DNA of 64,000 nt from Oceanobacter mangrovi (GTDB lineage: Bacteria > Pseudomonadota > Gammaproteobacteria > Pseudomonadales > Oceanobacteraceae): the NCBI RefSeq assembly GCF_019740315.1, contig NZ_JAHXZR010000003.1, positions 551,357 through 615,356 of the forward strand, in the 5' to 3' direction. A program made the position numbers and the translations under genes. Position 1 is the first letter of the stretch, and each line of letters begins with the position of its first letter. Positions 16,732 through 25,838 of this stretch are shown here, piece after piece. Below the pieces are notes generated by a model that was given only the letters and a program-made list of their open reading frames with translations, had not been told where the DNA came from and ran no database searches.

Positions 16732-17072
16732 CCTACAACAGAGTTGGAAAACACGGATTACCGTGTTCAATCCAAAGCGCCTCAAGATGAGCCAATTTGA
16801 GCAAAAAACGAGCAGAGTTCCCGCCATGGATGGCCGGATAACCCGGACTAAGGCAGGGATGCCGCATCCGGGTGGCTCGTTGTGAGTTTGAAGTGAAAAT
16901 TGATTAGCGAATCGGTAGCGCAAGGCAGAGGCGGGAGGCCTGCCGCCGGGGAGAGAAGTTCTCCCCAAGAGGCATAAGGCGTTAGCCATTCCATTGTAGC
17001 CTTGTGTCTTTGAATCGGACTCGCGCCAGCATTGCCACCCCTACAGCAACCTTCCCTGATTCATTCTGTAGG

Positions 17073-17090
17073 GTCCCGGCATGCCGGGAC
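17073..17090 (+). repeat. REP-like palindrome, copy 2
   Basis: GTCCCGGCATGCCGGGAC is a perfect 18-bp palindrome preceded by TGTAGG. Relative to copy 1 the outer G-C pair and the GGCATGCC core are identical, while four stem pairs differ and all remain paired. It lies 15 bases beyond the stop of the outer-membrane protein gene. Confidence 0.65.
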
Positions 17091-17105
17091 TGAATACGAA
17101 CCGGA

Positions 17106-18107
17106 TCAGTCGAAATTCCAGCCCAGTGACAGGTAGGCCGCACCACCGTAGATTACGTTCTCTGGCAGGGTGACGGAGTTCAGGTCGTCGTACCATTCCT
17201 GGATCTTGTCGCGGTGGCTGTAGAAGCCGGTCACCAGCAACATGGTGCTGAACTGGTGGTTAAACTGGTAGCCAATACCCAGTTTACCGGTCACATCCAG
17301 GCCGCCACCAAAGCCGCGGTCGAGGCTGCCTTCAACACTGCTGTTGATGACTTTTTCGTACATTGGCGTACCGACGTCGAGTGAGAACTGGTAGCGCATG
17401 CCTTCGGACTGCTTCATGAAGTAGCTGTCATAGGCGATACCCACCATCACGCCAAAGCTGCTGGCGTCTTCAAATACTACGGTCTGGTTGGCTTCCGGGT
17501 CGTTGGCAATCTCAGCGAAATAATCATCTGCACTATTGATGCTGTTACCTGGGGCATCAATGTATTGCTGCACCACGTTCATCATATCGGCGTTGTTGCG
17601 AATGTAATTTTCGATGGTCTGGTTGTAGGTGTCGTTGGCGCTGCCAACCTTCCAGTCAAAACGGGAAAATGCAGTTTTCTGGTAATGCATGCCGGCGGTG
17701 GTGTACCAGCCATTGTGGAAGTGATACGACATCATCACGTCGAGGGTCTGGAAGTCCAGTGAGGTGGTGTTTTCCTGCACGTAACCGTCGCTACCGGCCA
17801 GTTTCCAGTTTTCATTATCTTCGAAGCTCAACAGGGTTGAGGTGGAAATAATCGAAAACCCCAGCGTGTCATTAACGGCGGTGTAACCACCGGAACGCTG
17901 TACGAAGTTGGTGGTTTCGAACTTCGATTTCATGTCGACGCCGTACCAGTCTTTCAGTTCTTCGCTGTAGTTGACGTACTGCATGCCAGCAGCGCCAAAG
18001 ACGCTGAAGGAACGGTTTTCAAACTCCGCCCAGCAGGGCATGGCAAGAGCAGACAAGGCCGATACTGTCAGGCCCGATGACAGTAATTTCAGAAACTGTG
18101 AATTCAT
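17106..18107 (-). CDS. Outer-membrane beta-barrel protein, unknown function
   Basis: This 333-residue protein starts with a clear signal peptide (cleavage near AMPCWA|EF, about residue 27). Alternating hydrophobic and aromatic strands such as MMSYHFHNGWYTTAGMHY and AAYLSLGWNFD mark a beta barrel, and it ends in an aromatic C-terminal strand as BAM substrates do, though the last residue is Asp. One long acidic loop (about 155-205) is unlike the barrel. I cannot assign a named family. It lies on the same strand as the DUF11 operon, 136 bases after the large protein's stop, so it may be an accessory barrel or a separately expressed gene. Confidence 0.65.
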   Translation of the reverse strand: MNSQFLKLLSSGLTVSALSALAMPCWAEFENRSFSVFGAAGMQYVNYSEELKDWYGVDMKSKFETTNFVQRSGGYTAVNDTLGFSIISTSTLLSFEDNENWKLAGSDGYVQENTTSLDFQTLDVMMSYHFHNGWYTTAGMHYQKTAFSRFDWKVGSANDTYNQTIENYIRNNADMMNVVQQYIDAPGNSINSADDYFAEIANDPEANQTVVFEDASSFGVMVGIAYDSYFMKQSEGMRYQFSLDVGTPMYEKVINSSVEGSLDRGFGGGLDVTGKLGIGYQFNHQFSTMLLVTGFYSHRDKIQEWYDDLNSVTLPENVIYGGAAYLSLGWNFD

Positions 18108-18193
18108 AAGTAGCTTCCTGCAGGAAATTGATTACTGAACTATACAAAAAGAGCATAGTCGAACTCAGGTTTGCTTGAAACTTGATCTGGTCA

Positions 18194-18218
18194 ATGAGTG
18201 GCTGATCCTGCCACTCAT
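18194..18218 (-). terminator. Hairpin after the DUF11-protein operon, weak terminator
   Basis: ATGAGTGGC and GCCACTCAT form a 9-bp stem with a 7-base loop, 26 bases beyond the stop of the 1956-residue gene. The run after it on the minus strand (TGACC) lacks a T tract, so termination may be inefficient or Rho-assisted. Confidence 0.35.
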
Positions 18219-18243
18219 CTATGTGCCACAGCCGTCAAAAGGA

Positions 18244-21200
18244 TCAGTTGAACGCTGATCTCATGCCAGCCAGTGAGTTCTGGTCTGCCTTGATACGGAT
18301 TTTGATAAACGGCCCCTGGGCGGTGAAGTTGGTGGCCGAAAAGTCGCTGTCGATAAAGCCGGTAAAGTTGTAGCCAACCCCCAGCCAGGTGTTGGTTTTC
18401 GGAATCCAGCCGACGGACATGCCCATGCCATGATTGCTCTGGCCTGCTTCATAGGAATGCAGGCGGCGGCCGTGGGCGCCAATATCCCAATGATCCGTCA
18501 GGTGACGGCGCCACTCGAGGGCGGCAAAGTCCACCGTGGCGGCATAGTCTTCCGAGTCGTACTGGCTCAGTACCCGTTTGATACCATATTGACCCGCGAG
18601 CTGATCGTCATCGGTGACGACCCAGTTGGCGTGGACATTATTGATCAGCTTGCGGGTGCGGTCCGGTGCACCACTGTCGCCGCTGGCATCCTGCACCCAA
18701 CGGGTTTGCCACAGTACGGCGTAACGCGATTGTTGAGGTCGCAGTGCCAGGTCGAACATGGCGTCAGTCTGCTGGTCGTAGGCGCCGCTGGTGATGGAAC
18801 GGAAATAGTCGATGCTGGCACCGGCTGCCAGTGATTCACTGAACGGATGGTAGATCGCACTGCTGCCGACCCATTTATCGGTGTCACTGCCGTCGCGGTA
18901 TTCGATACGGTTATTCCATTGCCAGATACGGGTGTTGTAGCTGATACCGGTGTACATGGCGTAATAGTCTTCGGTCAGGTCACTGGACTCTGCCGGGGCA
19001 TTGGCCTCGATATTAACGGCCTGGTCGAAGCCGAGGCTGGCGGTCCAGGCATCGGTGATAGCGAAGTCCTGCGCCAGACCAGACAGTGCCATTAACTGAT
19101 AAGCGTCGTCTTGCTTGAGCTGCTCAACGCTTTGTTCGATGGTCGCCCCTTTCCATGGGGTGGTGCGAACACCAACACTCATACGCTGTGGGGCTGAGCT
19201 GCTGAAGCCGGTTTCGAAGCTGGAGAACAGACTGGTACGGTCGGTGAACTTGTAATCACCGGTCAGAATCATCTGGTCGTAGGCTTCACTGCGCTTGCTG
19301 ATGTTGGCCAGGAAGGTTGCGCCCAACTGCAGACGTTTACGCAACAGTTGCTGGGTGACGCCAACACCGGCCTGATCGGTATAGGTGGTGCTGTCAGTGC
19401 CTTCAGCCTGGGAGTTGATCAGGCTGAACTTGATGCGCTGCTCATTGGTAATCGCATGGGACATTTCAACCTGGCTCTGGTAGGTGTCGAGGCCGGTGTC
19501 CAAGTCGTTATGGTGGAATATCACCGTGTTCAGACGGTCGCGGTCGTCGATGTACCAGGTCGCCTCAATGCCTTCCTTACGGCTGCCATTTTCGCTGTCG
19601 TCGGTGTCATCAACGCCATAGTGTTCACCCTGACGGCGCACATAAACCTTGGCTTGCAGGGCATCGGAGCGGTGGTTGATTTCAAGCCGGTGAGCGGAGT
19701 CGGTGTAGTCACCTTCAACCGTACTCTGGTTGCTCTGGCCCATTTCCGCGATGATTTCGGTGTTGCCCAGCTTGACTGTGGTATCAACCGCTGTCAGGCG
19801 GCCTTCATGATCCGGCTGATTCTGGTTGATGACGGAAACCCCGGCCTTGACGGTGTCATCCAGTAGTTTGACGCCTGCGCGGCCGCCAGCCACATAGCCG
19901 AGTTCTTCACCGTCGACTTCGTATTCAGCGACGATATAGCGTGGGTTAAAGTCTTCATCATTGGCGCGAATCGGCTGTTTGAAATAAATGGTGCCGTCGT
20001 CGTAGTCGATCACATAGTCGTAATCCCGCACCAATGGGGTGGAACTGACCACCACTTCACTGCGGTAACGATCACGAACTTCGATGGTGATCTGTTCGGA
20101 GCTGGAAACCAGTTTTTCACGGCTCAGGTGGTAAAGGCCGGAAGTACCATCGCCCTGGATCTGATCGCGGATGAAGCCGTTGTCGGTTTGCGACACAAAG
20201 GCGGTGCCTTCAAAGACTTCGCCGTGATATTCAGTCTGCAAGCCGGTCATACGGCGGTTGTAATCGGCCAGTTCGGTCTGCGTCATGTGGGTGGTGATGT
20301 CACCAAACATGGCATAAAAACGATTTCGATCGACCCGCACGTAGAGCTTGCGGCCAGAGCTGGCTTCGAGCTGTTGCTCGCTGGCATCGCCATAGAGGGT
20401 GTAATACTTGTCGGCGTCAATCAGGTGAGAGAAGGCCTCTGATTCTGGGCGGGCGCTGTCATAGGCAGCGGTCAGCAACCAGTCACCAGACACCTGACCC
20501 TGGGCATAGAAAGCGACCCGACCATCCTGATAGACGTTGTCATCAATACCGGCAGCACGACGGCTGGCAGCGTCACCCTTGCTCTGGTTGTAGCCCAGCG
20601 TCATATCACCCAGGCCAACCAGAATCCATTCCCGTGGTTGGGGTTTGAGCCACACCCGAATGGTGTCGGTCTGGCCGGTGGCGTAGTTGAAGGTCAGCTC
20701 TGCTTCGCCAGAGCGACTGGTCGGCGCCAGCCGGATTTTGGCGATACCATCACCGCCGACGGTGTACATCGGTTGGGCATCTTCCAGCAGTGGTGACGAT
20801 TCCGCCTGTACTTTTTCGGAATACAGCGCATATGGCGAGGCAACCGCCACGGCACCTTGCAGGTTCGAACGAATCGGGTAGCCATCCTTGTCGAACAGCC
20901 GTACGGCAACCACTGGCGGGTTGATACCATCAGCCACCAGCTCGCTCTGATCTTCCAGCAGTTCGGCCCGCACGGCGGTTTCGGCCAGCTGCACCCGGTA
21001 GTCGAGGGTTTCTGTCAGCTGGTTCTGTTTGTCGAACACCTTGAGCTGGAAGCGGTTGGCGCCGGAGTCAATATCAACACCACGCCAGGTGGTAACCATC
21101 AGGTTACGGCTGTTGCTGCGGTAGACCTGGTCGATGTTGAGACTGGAAACCGGCTTACCGTCGAGCAGCAGCTTGATTGTCTGGTCCTTGCGATAGCGCA

Positions 21201-24114
21201 CGGCGATGTTAACCGCACTGATATCCGGGCTGCGATCCAGCATTGGCCATACCCAGCCAGCGGATTCAGGCTGCTGGCTGAACCAGTTTTCATCGAAGTC
21301 CGGCATCTGTGGCGGTTGATAGTTGTCTGGTTTGATTGGCTTACGCAGACGACCCTGCACTCGCAGCGATTCAAGGCTGGCCTGGGCGCGCTCCGATTCA
21401 ATCTGGGCACCGATGGATTCCAGTTTGACGGTTGGTTCGGCGGCCAGCAGTTTCACATCTACCCGCCGGTTGAGGGCACGGCCTTCGGCGGTGGCGTTGC
21501 TGGCGATCGGATCGTCCTGACCACGGCCAGAGGAGTCGATCTGGCTATCGTTCAATTGCAGCTGCTGCTGCAGATAATCGGCAACCGAGTCGGCACGGGC
21601 TTCCGACAGCGCCTGGTTGTCGGCATAGATATGACGGCTGCGCGGCGCAATGCGGGTGCTGTCGGTATGGCCAATCACTTCCAGCTGAATGCTCTGCAAG
21701 TCCGCCAGTGAGGTCACCACATTGTCGAGAGTCAGCTTGTCTTCATCGGACAGGCTGGCAAAAAAGACCTCGAATTTAGGCTGCGCCGGTTGTTTGACGA
21801 TGCCTTTCGGTGGCGGAATACGCAGTCGGGCAGTGGTCACAACCGGTTTGATTTTGAGGCCTTTCTGATCGTCCACATCGAAGCTGGTCAGTGAACGGGT
21901 TTCCAGTTCACCGGCTTTGGTTTCACCAGAAACGATCGCCGTGAAGGTGATCTGCTGCTGCCAGACCTCCGGCTTGTCGCCCAGACGATACACCAGCGCA
22001 TTGCCGTACAACTCCGGGTCCTGGGCTGGCAGGCCATCAATCAGGGTTGAACCGCTGCGGTAAACCACGCCTGCGGGCAAGGATATGATCTGACGCACGT
22101 TCTGAACCGCCAGGCCACCTTCACCGCTGACATCCACCTGATAAGCCAGCTGTTCCTTCACCATGGTGTTGAGTGCTTTGGCGGCGGCATCGTCAGCAGC
22201 CAGTGGCAGCAGCGACTGGGTCAGTTGCTGGGTCAACTCGGCTTCTGGCGGTTGCTTGCGCTTGAGGGTGTAATCGACCCGCCACAGGCTGCCCGCCTGA
22301 ACATCGACAAACTGGGAGAAGTCGCGACCGGCGTGGAAGCCGAGGTTGTCACAGCGTTGCAGTTCGAGGTCGCCGGGAATGGTGACGGTATCGAGCTGCA
22401 CGACGTGGCTGCCTGCGGTTACCTGCTCGATGTGCCATTCACCGTTTTCGTCCGTCACCACATAGGTGCCGTCTTCCATATAGATACGAACGTCGGCTAC
22501 GCCTTCCTGCGGGGTTTCATTCTGGCAGTCGCCGATGTAGACACGGCCATACAGACGGGCGTAGTCCTTGAAAAAGTCGTCTTCAATGTCAACGCGAGCG
22601 TTGGCGACGTTGGCGCTGAGGACATCGTCAACCAGCTCAACCTTGTTGGTCAGGGTGCCTTTGGCGTTGGTGCTGATCTGTACCACATAGGTCAGTGAAG
22701 TGGTGCTTTCAGCGGCTGTGTCGGGAATCGAAAACAGCAGGGTGCGGCCGTTGCTGCTGATCACCGGGTCGTCGATAGACTCGCCGCCCCAATGGGCCGA
22801 GCCGCTTTTGTATTTCATGCCGACTGGCAACTGGTCACGCAACTGGCCATCGGTAAGGGCGACATCTGCCAGCGTCAGGCTGACGGTGAACTGCACAAAA
22901 TCACCGACACCGGCGGTGGAAGGGCTGGCGGTCTTACTCAGCAGGACACCGGTTTCCAGTGGGTCTGCCGGGATGTCAGCCGCAAAAATATGGTCGCTGA
23001 CGGTAAAATCGTTACCCAGCGAAATATCGTTGATCAGATAGTCATCGCCCAATGCGGCCAGTTCGGCGCTGCTGGCTTCGGAGGGGATCTGATAGTTGCT
23101 GGGTGGCTCAAACTCCAGTCGATAGTTACCGTTTGGCAAATAGGGGAAACGGAAACTGCCGAGCGGATTGGTTGCGGTGGTCGTTGCTGTGGTAGTTGCG
23201 CTGGCGGTTGTATTGCCGCTACCCGTGGTCGTCTCAGCAGACATGGCTGTGACACCATCGTCGTCATAGACGGTGGCTTCTTCGCCAGTATCGGCGTCAA
23301 TAATACGCACTACAACACCGCTAATCAGGGCACCACTGGTGGCATCAAAGACGCGGCTGTAGCGGTCAAAATAACCGGTGTCCTTGATGGTGTCGGTGTA
23401 GTCTGTCGGATCGGTGTAGGTGGCGGTCACTACTTCGCTGGTGCCGACGGACAAGACGCAGTTATAGCTGAGTACGGATGAGTCCAGCGCGGTGGTGTTG
23501 ATAACGCCGTAGAAAATACCGCTGTTGACGGCGGACTCGGTCAGTCGCACGGTTTCCAGATCACTGCCGTCGGCGTTAACCAGATCGACATCGAGCTGAT
23601 CGGCTCGTACCGGGTTGAGGTTTTTGTCCTGGTCTTCGACCATCAGAATCAGCGGCTCGCCGACTTTGAAACCATAGTCCTGGCTACTGATGCCATAGCT
23701 GCCGGGCAGGCTTGAGCTGCTGCCAGAAAAATTGGTAAAGCTGGTGTTGGCGGTAAAATTACCGCTGCTGTCTGAACACTCGGAAGCGGCCAGACTGATT
23801 TGCTCAGCGGCACTGGCCTGGCTGAGGTGTAACAATTCCAGTGTGGCGCTGGTGGCCACCGGAGAAAAGCTGATTTCTCCCACGGTAAAGCTGGCTGAAT
23901 CAGACTGACGCATGGCAGCCTGACCAACCTGATAGTTGGCGATGGCATGGTTGGTGATGACGGTATTGGAGGGTGTTACAGCCTGGCTCCACCCACTAAT
24001 ACCCATCAGCATGCCGGCCACTATTCCCTGGCCAAACGACGGACGTGACAGCACCCGGGGCAAAGCCCCGAATGCTGTAGTCCACACGCTGTTTATCCCA
24101 GGAAACAGAGTCAT
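18244..24114 (-). CDS. Giant outer-membrane protein: DUF11, OmpA and barrel domains
   Basis: The 1956-residue protein has an extended signal peptide (cleavage near SQA|VTP, about 45). In order: a beta module (46-110), a Ser/Thr-rich tract (285-310), a DUF11-like repeat (390-500), a CnaB/carboxypeptidase-regulatory-like module (518-575), a second DUF11-like region (655-760), an OmpA-type peptidoglycan-binding domain (778-892, with GHTDS and RALNRRVDVKL), a short helical segment, Ig-like domains (965-1155) and a predicted beta barrel of about 800 residues. VRDYDYVIDYDDGTIYFKQP precedes the barrel strands. It is the last gene of a five-gene DUF11 run, three bases after the previous stop with no clear ribosome-binding site, so it is probably translationally coupled. 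An anchor or exporter role for the smaller proteins is inference. It could instead be an adhesin. Confidence 0.7.
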   Translation of the reverse strand: MTLFPGINSVWTTAFGALPRVLSRPSFGQGIVAGMLMGISGWSQAVTPSNTVITNHAIANYQVGQAAMRQSDSASFTVGEISFSPVATSATLELLHLSQASAAEQISLAASECSDSSGNFTANTSFTNFSGSSSSLPGSYGISSQDYGFKVGEPLILMVEDQDKNLNPVRADQLDVDLVNADGSDLETVRLTESAVNSGIFYGVINTTALDSSVLSYNCVLSVGTSEVVTATYTDPTDYTDTIKDTGYFDRYSRVFDATSGALISGVVVRIIDADTGEEATVYDDDGVTAMSAETTTGSGNTTASATTTATTTATNPLGSFRFPYLPNGNYRLEFEPPSNYQIPSEASSAELAALGDDYLINDISLGNDFTVSDHIFAADIPADPLETGVLLSKTASPSTAGVGDFVQFTVSLTLADVALTDGQLRDQLPVGMKYKSGSAHWGGESIDDPVISSNGRTLLFSIPDTAAESTTSLTYVVQISTNAKGTLTNKVELVDDVLSANVANARVDIEDDFFKDYARLYGRVYIGDCQNETPQEGVADVRIYMEDGTYVVTDENGEWHIEQVTAGSHVVQLDTVTIPGDLELQRCDNLGFHAGRDFSQFVDVQAGSLWRVDYTLKRKQPPEAELTQQLTQSLLPLAADDAAAKALNTMVKEQLAYQVDVSGEGGLAVQNVRQIISLPAGVVYRSGSTLIDGLPAQDPELYGNALVYRLGDKPEVWQQQITFTAIVSGETKAGELETRSLTSFDVDDQKGLKIKPVVTTARLRIPPPKGIVKQPAQPKFEVFFASLSDEDKLTLDNVVTSLADLQSIQLEVIGHTDSTRIAPRSRHIYADNQALSEARADSVADYLQQQLQLNDSQIDSSGRGQDDPIASNATAEGRALNRRVDVKLLAAEPTVKLESIGAQIESERAQASLESLRVQGRLRKPIKPDNYQPPQMPDFDENWFSQQPESAGWVWPMLDRSPDISAVNIAVRYRKDQTIKLLLDGKPVSSLNIDQVYRSNSRNLMVTTWRGVDIDSGANRFQLKVFDKQNQLTETLDYRVQLAETAVRAELLEDQSELVADGINPPVVAVRLFDKDGYPIRSNLQGAVAVASPYALYSEKVQAESSPLLEDAQPMYTVGGDGIAKIRLAPTSRSGEAELTFNYATGQTDTIRVWLKPQPREWILVGLGDMTLGYNQSKGDAASRRAAGIDDNVYQDGRVAFYAQGQVSGDWLLTAAYDSARPESEAFSHLIDADKYYTLYGDASEQQLEASSGRKLYVRVDRNRFYAMFGDITTHMTQTELADYNRRMTGLQTEYHGEVFEGTAFVSQTDNGFIRDQIQGDGTSGLYHLSREKLVSSSEQITIEVRDRYRSEVVVSSTPLVRDYDYVIDYDDGTIYFKQPIRANDEDFNPRYIVAEYEVDGEELGYVAGGRAGVKLLDDTVKAGVSVINQNQPDHEGRLTAVDTTVKLGNTEIIAEMGQSNQSTVEGDYTDSAHRLEINHRSDALQAKVYVRRQGEHYGVDDTDDSENGSRKEGIEATWYIDDRDRLNTVIFHHNDLDTGLDTYQSQVEMSHAITNEQRIKFSLINSQAEGTDSTTYTDQAGVGVTQQLLRKRLQLGATFLANISKRSEAYDQMILTGDYKFTDRTSLFSSFETGFSSSAPQRMSVGVRTTPWKGATIEQSVEQLKQDDAYQLMALSGLAQDFAITDAWTASLGFDQAVNIEANAPAESSDLTEDYYAMYTGISYNTRIWQWNNRIEYRDGSDTDKWVGSSAIYHPFSESLAAGASIDYFRSITSGAYDQQTDAMFDLALRPQQSRYAVLWQTRWVQDASGDSGAPDRTRKLINNVHANWVVTDDDQLAGQYGIKRVLSQYDSEDYAATVDFAALEWRRHLTDHWDIGAHGRRLHSYEAGQSNHGMGMSVGWIPKTNTWLGVGYNFTGFIDSDFSATNFTAQGPFIKIRIKADQNSLAGMRSAFN

Positions 24115-24117
24115 GGC

Positions 24118-25338
24118 TTAGTCGATGGTCACTTCGAAAGTGATCACGACCTGATCGTCAGAACCGCCAGCTGCGGTGATGGTCGGGATGGTCACACTCA
24201 GAACCGGGTTACTAGGATCTGTGGTGTCATCGTAGGAGCTGGTAGCTGGAGTTGCGCCGTCCAGTTTCACTGAGCTGGCAACGTAAGTGGTGTTAGCCGG
24301 GATAATATCCTCAACCACCACATTGCTGGCTGCCAGTGAACCCAGGTTGTTAACGGTCAGGGTATAGGTCAGAGTCGCGCCAGGAATGGCAGACTGGGTA
24401 GAGCCGCCCAGGGAGTCGTCGGTGACTTCAACGGTTTTGATCACTTCCAGATCCGGGAAGGTCAGCTGAATACCAGACATGGCGGTTTCTTCGTTGTCGA
24501 GGTCATCGTCAGCCATCACAACTTCAACCACTTCCATGTTGGCGGCGGTACCGGTGGCACCGGCAGTGGCAGGGTAGCTACCACCATCCTTGTCATAGGC
24601 GGTGTCGGCGTTGACGGTTGCCAGCAGCGCGGCTTTGGCACCGTCGTCACCAACAAAACCGTCTTCCACGTCCATTACTGCAAACAGGTATACGTAACCG
24701 ACGGTACCTGTGCCATCGTCAGCCGGGATACCGCCAGTCAGCATTGCTGCGGCGCCGCTGACTTCATCAGACTTACCGGTCAGCGACAGAGCTGAAGTCG
24801 TCGCGGTGGTGGTTGAAGAAGTCAATTGAACAGCCGTAGCGGTGTTCAGGGTTGAGGAGTTGGACAGGTAGAAGGTCACGGTGTTGGCGACGGAACTGCC
24901 ATAGGTCAGGCCACCGAAGTTCAGGGTATCACCGTTGGTACCTGTGTAGCTGGTACCGTCGTCCAGTGAGAAGTCACCGCTCTGCTCGTTGTAGGTCAGG
25001 CTGAAATCAACCGGGCCGTTGGAGTTGTTCAGCAGTTTGATCTGGGAAACGACAAAGCTCGCACCACCACTGTTGTCAACGCTTTGCAGGGTTGGCAGGT
25101 CATTGGTGAGATCGAAGTCGACTTTCAGGTCAACGGTGAAGCTGGTCGGGTCGCCTTCGGTACCGGTATCGGTTGGCTTGGAGCTTACAGTTGGCTGGCT
25201 GGTGTTACCCACTTTGTAGTCAAGGGTCGCGACGTTATCAACGTCAGTACCAGCGACGGTACCTACTGCTGCTGCATTCAGAGATACGGCGCTGAGGGCC
25301 ACAACTGCTGGCAGCCAAAGGGCTTGTTGCAATTTCAT
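24118..25338 (-). CDS. Secreted DUF11-module protein, 406 residues
   Basis: The protein has a Sec signal peptide (about 1-24), a mature N-terminus AGTDVDNVATLDYKV shared in form with two neighbours, an acidic Thr/Ser/Asp-rich middle, and a C-terminal DUF11 module (about 295-406: VIKTVEVTDDS, then AIPGATLTYTLTVNNLG). The chain stops right after the final strand (VVITFEVTID). There are no cysteines of note, membrane anchor, sorting signal or catalytic motif. AGGAGAG precedes the start. It sits in the DUF11 operon between the 155-residue protein and the giant outer-membrane protein. A structural, exported subunit is likely; function unknown. Confidence 0.7.
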   Translation of the reverse strand: MKLQQALWLPAVVALSAVSLNAAAVGTVAGTDVDNVATLDYKVGNTSQPTVSSKPTDTGTEGDPTSFTVDLKVDFDLTNDLPTLQSVDNSGGASFVVSQIKLLNNSNGPVDFSLTYNEQSGDFSLDDGTSYTGTNGDTLNFGGLTYGSSVANTVTFYLSNSSTLNTATAVQLTSSTTTATTSALSLTGKSDEVSGAAAMLTGGIPADDGTGTVGYVYLFAVMDVEDGFVGDDGAKAALLATVNADTAYDKDGGSYPATAGATGTAANMEVVEVVMADDDLDNEETAMSGIQLTFPDLEVIKTVEVTDDSLGGSTQSAIPGATLTYTLTVNNLGSLAASNVVVEDIIPANTTYVASSVKLDGATPATSSYDDTTDPSNPVLSVTIPTITAAGGSDDQVVITFEVTID

Positions 25339-25356
25339 GATGGTTCTCTCCTGGGA

Positions 25357-25824
25357 TTATTGAACGCGTACTTTGAATTCCACCGACCCTTCGGCACCGG
25401 CTGCGATCGCAGCCAGGCTCCAGCGGATATTGGTGATATCGGTTGGTCGCGCCAGTTGTTGTTTGCCATCCTTGATGACAAATAATTCGGCAGCACGGGC
25501 GAAGGTCTGGCCCATGTCTGCGGAATAGGTGATCTGGCTGTTCAGGCCTTTGGCGCTGTTAGCCAGGTAGTCGGTGTTCTTCGGAATCGGGTTGTTGATG
25601 GCCACATCGCTGGCGGTTTCAGTACCGCTGTTTTTGTAGCTGATGCGGTAGCCGATGGTGTCACCGGGTACGACACGGCCGAGGTCTTGCCATTCTTCAG
25701 TAACGGCACCATTGGCCTGTTCAACCAGTACGACCTTGTAGGCTGTATTGATCAGGCTGACGTCAGCCATCGCCAGTACGGGCAGCAGCAGGGTCGTCAG
25801 CAAAAGGGATTTGATAATTTGCAT
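25357..25824 (-). CDS. Small secreted DUF11-module protein, 155 residues
   Basis: This is the minimal unit of the operon: a signal peptide (cleavage near LAMA|DV, about 20) and a single DUF11-like domain. The pattern VVPGDTIGYRISYKNSG followed by VAINNPIPKNTDYLANS matches the C-terminal modules of its neighbours. It ends immediately after the last strand (GSVEFKVRVQ). It has no anchor and would be soluble after export unless it associates with another protein. It lies 14 bases after the 350-residue gene and 18 before the 406-residue gene, so all are probably co-transcribed. Confidence 0.7.
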   Translation of the reverse strand: MQIIKSLLLTTLLLPVLAMADVSLINTAYKVVLVEQANGAVTEEWQDLGRVVPGDTIGYRISYKNSGTETASDVAINNPIPKNTDYLANSAKGLNSQITYSADMGQTFARAAELFVIKDGKQQLARPTDITNIRWSLAAIAAGAEGSVEFKVRVQ

Positions 25825-25838
25825 AATCAGACTCCGGG

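Larger units (their letters stand above)
16670..17105. other. Gene-free stretch bounded by REP-like palindromes
   Basis: This 436-base region follows the ccm operon. It contains two 18-bp palindromes in opposing orientation near its ends and a third TGTAGGGG head in reverse at 17038-17044. A GGGGAGA/TCTCCCC hairpin (about 16949-16967) and other GC-rich inverted repeats lie in between. A 117-codon minus-strand frame (16636-16989) crosses the palindrome and the end of ccmI and shows no protein-like features. The stretch may be a REP-type mosaic, possibly with the remains of an older mobile element. I see no intact gene. Confidence 0.6.

Noticed and set aside
16980..16988. Possible integron attC core (GCGTTAGCC) near GC-rich inverted repeats
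   Set aside because: It does not match the GTTRRRY core exactly, no paired RYYYAAC end was found, and no integrase or cassette genes are present.
16636..16989. 117-codon minus-strand frame after ccmI
   Set aside because: It runs through the REP-like palindrome and into the end of ccmI, and its translation is Arg/Pro/Cys-rich with no domain-like pattern.
20857..21711. 284-codon plus-strand frame opposite the giant outer-membrane protein
   Set aside because: It is antisense to the OmpA and Ig-like region, which is clearly coding on the minus strand.
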